Shown here piece after piece: positions 34,061 to 34,158 of a DNA stretch of 34,158 nucleotides. Within the stretch, counting starts at the first letter, position 1, and each line of letters opens with the position of its first letter. The DNA comes from Geodermatophilus chilensis (GTDB taxonomy: Bacteria > Actinomycetota > Actinomycetes > Mycobacteriales > Geodermatophilaceae), in assembly GCF_002802985.1 (NCBI RefSeq), contig NZ_NVPT01000038.1:1-34158 (forward strand), read 5' to 3'. The position numbers were made by a program, and so were the translations under genes. The notes under the pieces were generated by a model that was not told where the DNA came from, did not search any database, and saw nothing but the letters and a program-made list of their open reading frames with translations.

Positions 34061-34158
34061 CGCCTGTGGACAGCGCACTGCCGGGGTTCCTCGTGCATCG
34101 CGGGTCCTGCAGGACCCGCGATGCACGAGGAACCCCGGCAGTGCGCTGTCCACAGGCG
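34061..34158. repeat. Perfect 98-base palindrome at the window end, contains repeat copy B
   Basis: The last 98 bases are a perfect palindrome with 49-base arms centred between 34109 and 34110. The inner 72 bases (34076-34147) are copy B of the repeat at 32987-33058, and the outer 15 and 11 bases extend the symmetry to the last base. A natural palindrome extended by a fold-back at the contig edge is a likely explanation. It lies upstream of the AbiEi-like gene. Confidence 0.88.

Overview
This is 34 kb of very GC-rich chromosomal DNA from an actinobacterium. Mycothiol S-conjugate amidase (Mca), a DUF501 / FtsB-like / Ppx trio, an F420-free menaquinone-type redox set (NDH-2, geranylgeranyl-reductase/MenJ-like) and a greA-mca-DUF255-hlyIII-uppS-phoH2 order all point to Actinomycetota. 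The intergenic style and the protein sequences suggest Geodermatophilaceae or a near relative (inference only). The window looks like a whole draft contig. Its left end carries a degraded Illumina P5-index-Nextera adapter (124-193), and its right end is a perfect 98-base palindrome (34061-34158). Three single-base frame breaks in otherwise conserved genes also suggest imperfect consensus quality.

Layout. 1-193 is not trustworthy genome. 195-2196 is a septum/phosphate cluster with overlapping genes: FtsB/DivIC-like, DUF501, Ppx/GppA. 2177-4713 holds a small DUF4235 membrane protein, a family 5 uracil-DNA glycosylase and NDH-2. A tRNA with anticodon UAA but a short variable loop follows (4738-4814). 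Then come a secreted M28 aminopeptidase (two frameshifts), a Bax-inhibitor-1-like membrane protein, and on the minus strand a thiolase and an SGNH hydrolase. 10117-11469 is DUF2252. 11537-14980 is a minus-strand MoxR ATPase / VWA pair, divergent from threonine ammonia-lyase. 16381-18188 is a two-gene DrrAB-type ABC exporter. An M3 peptidase (18353-20419) sits between two same-orientation copies of a 97-base repeat.

20544-32958 is a block whose core order I recall from the Mycobacterium tuberculosis Rv1080c-Rv1095 region: greA (minus), mca, a small membrane protein, a DUF255 thioredoxin-fold protein, hemolysin III, a cis-prenyltransferase and phoH2. Interspersed are an RNHCP zinc protein, an AMIN-like secreted protein, a PsiE-like protein, a ribbon-helix-helix-like putative autoregulator, a MenJ-like reductase, a DUF885 protein and a 57-residue membrane protein. 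A 61-codon frame overlaps phoH2 by four bases and is a candidate PhoAT-type antitoxin.

The right end is a minus-strand AbiEi-like/DUF559 endonuclease-like gene bracketed by two copies of a 72-base palindrome. Recurrent regulatory themes are TANNNT hexamers 6-8 bases before start codons (leaderless promoters) and long GC-rich hairpins between convergent genes. One of these hairpins contains the stop codons of both flanking genes. I see no rRNA, CRISPR array, insertion sequence or prophage.
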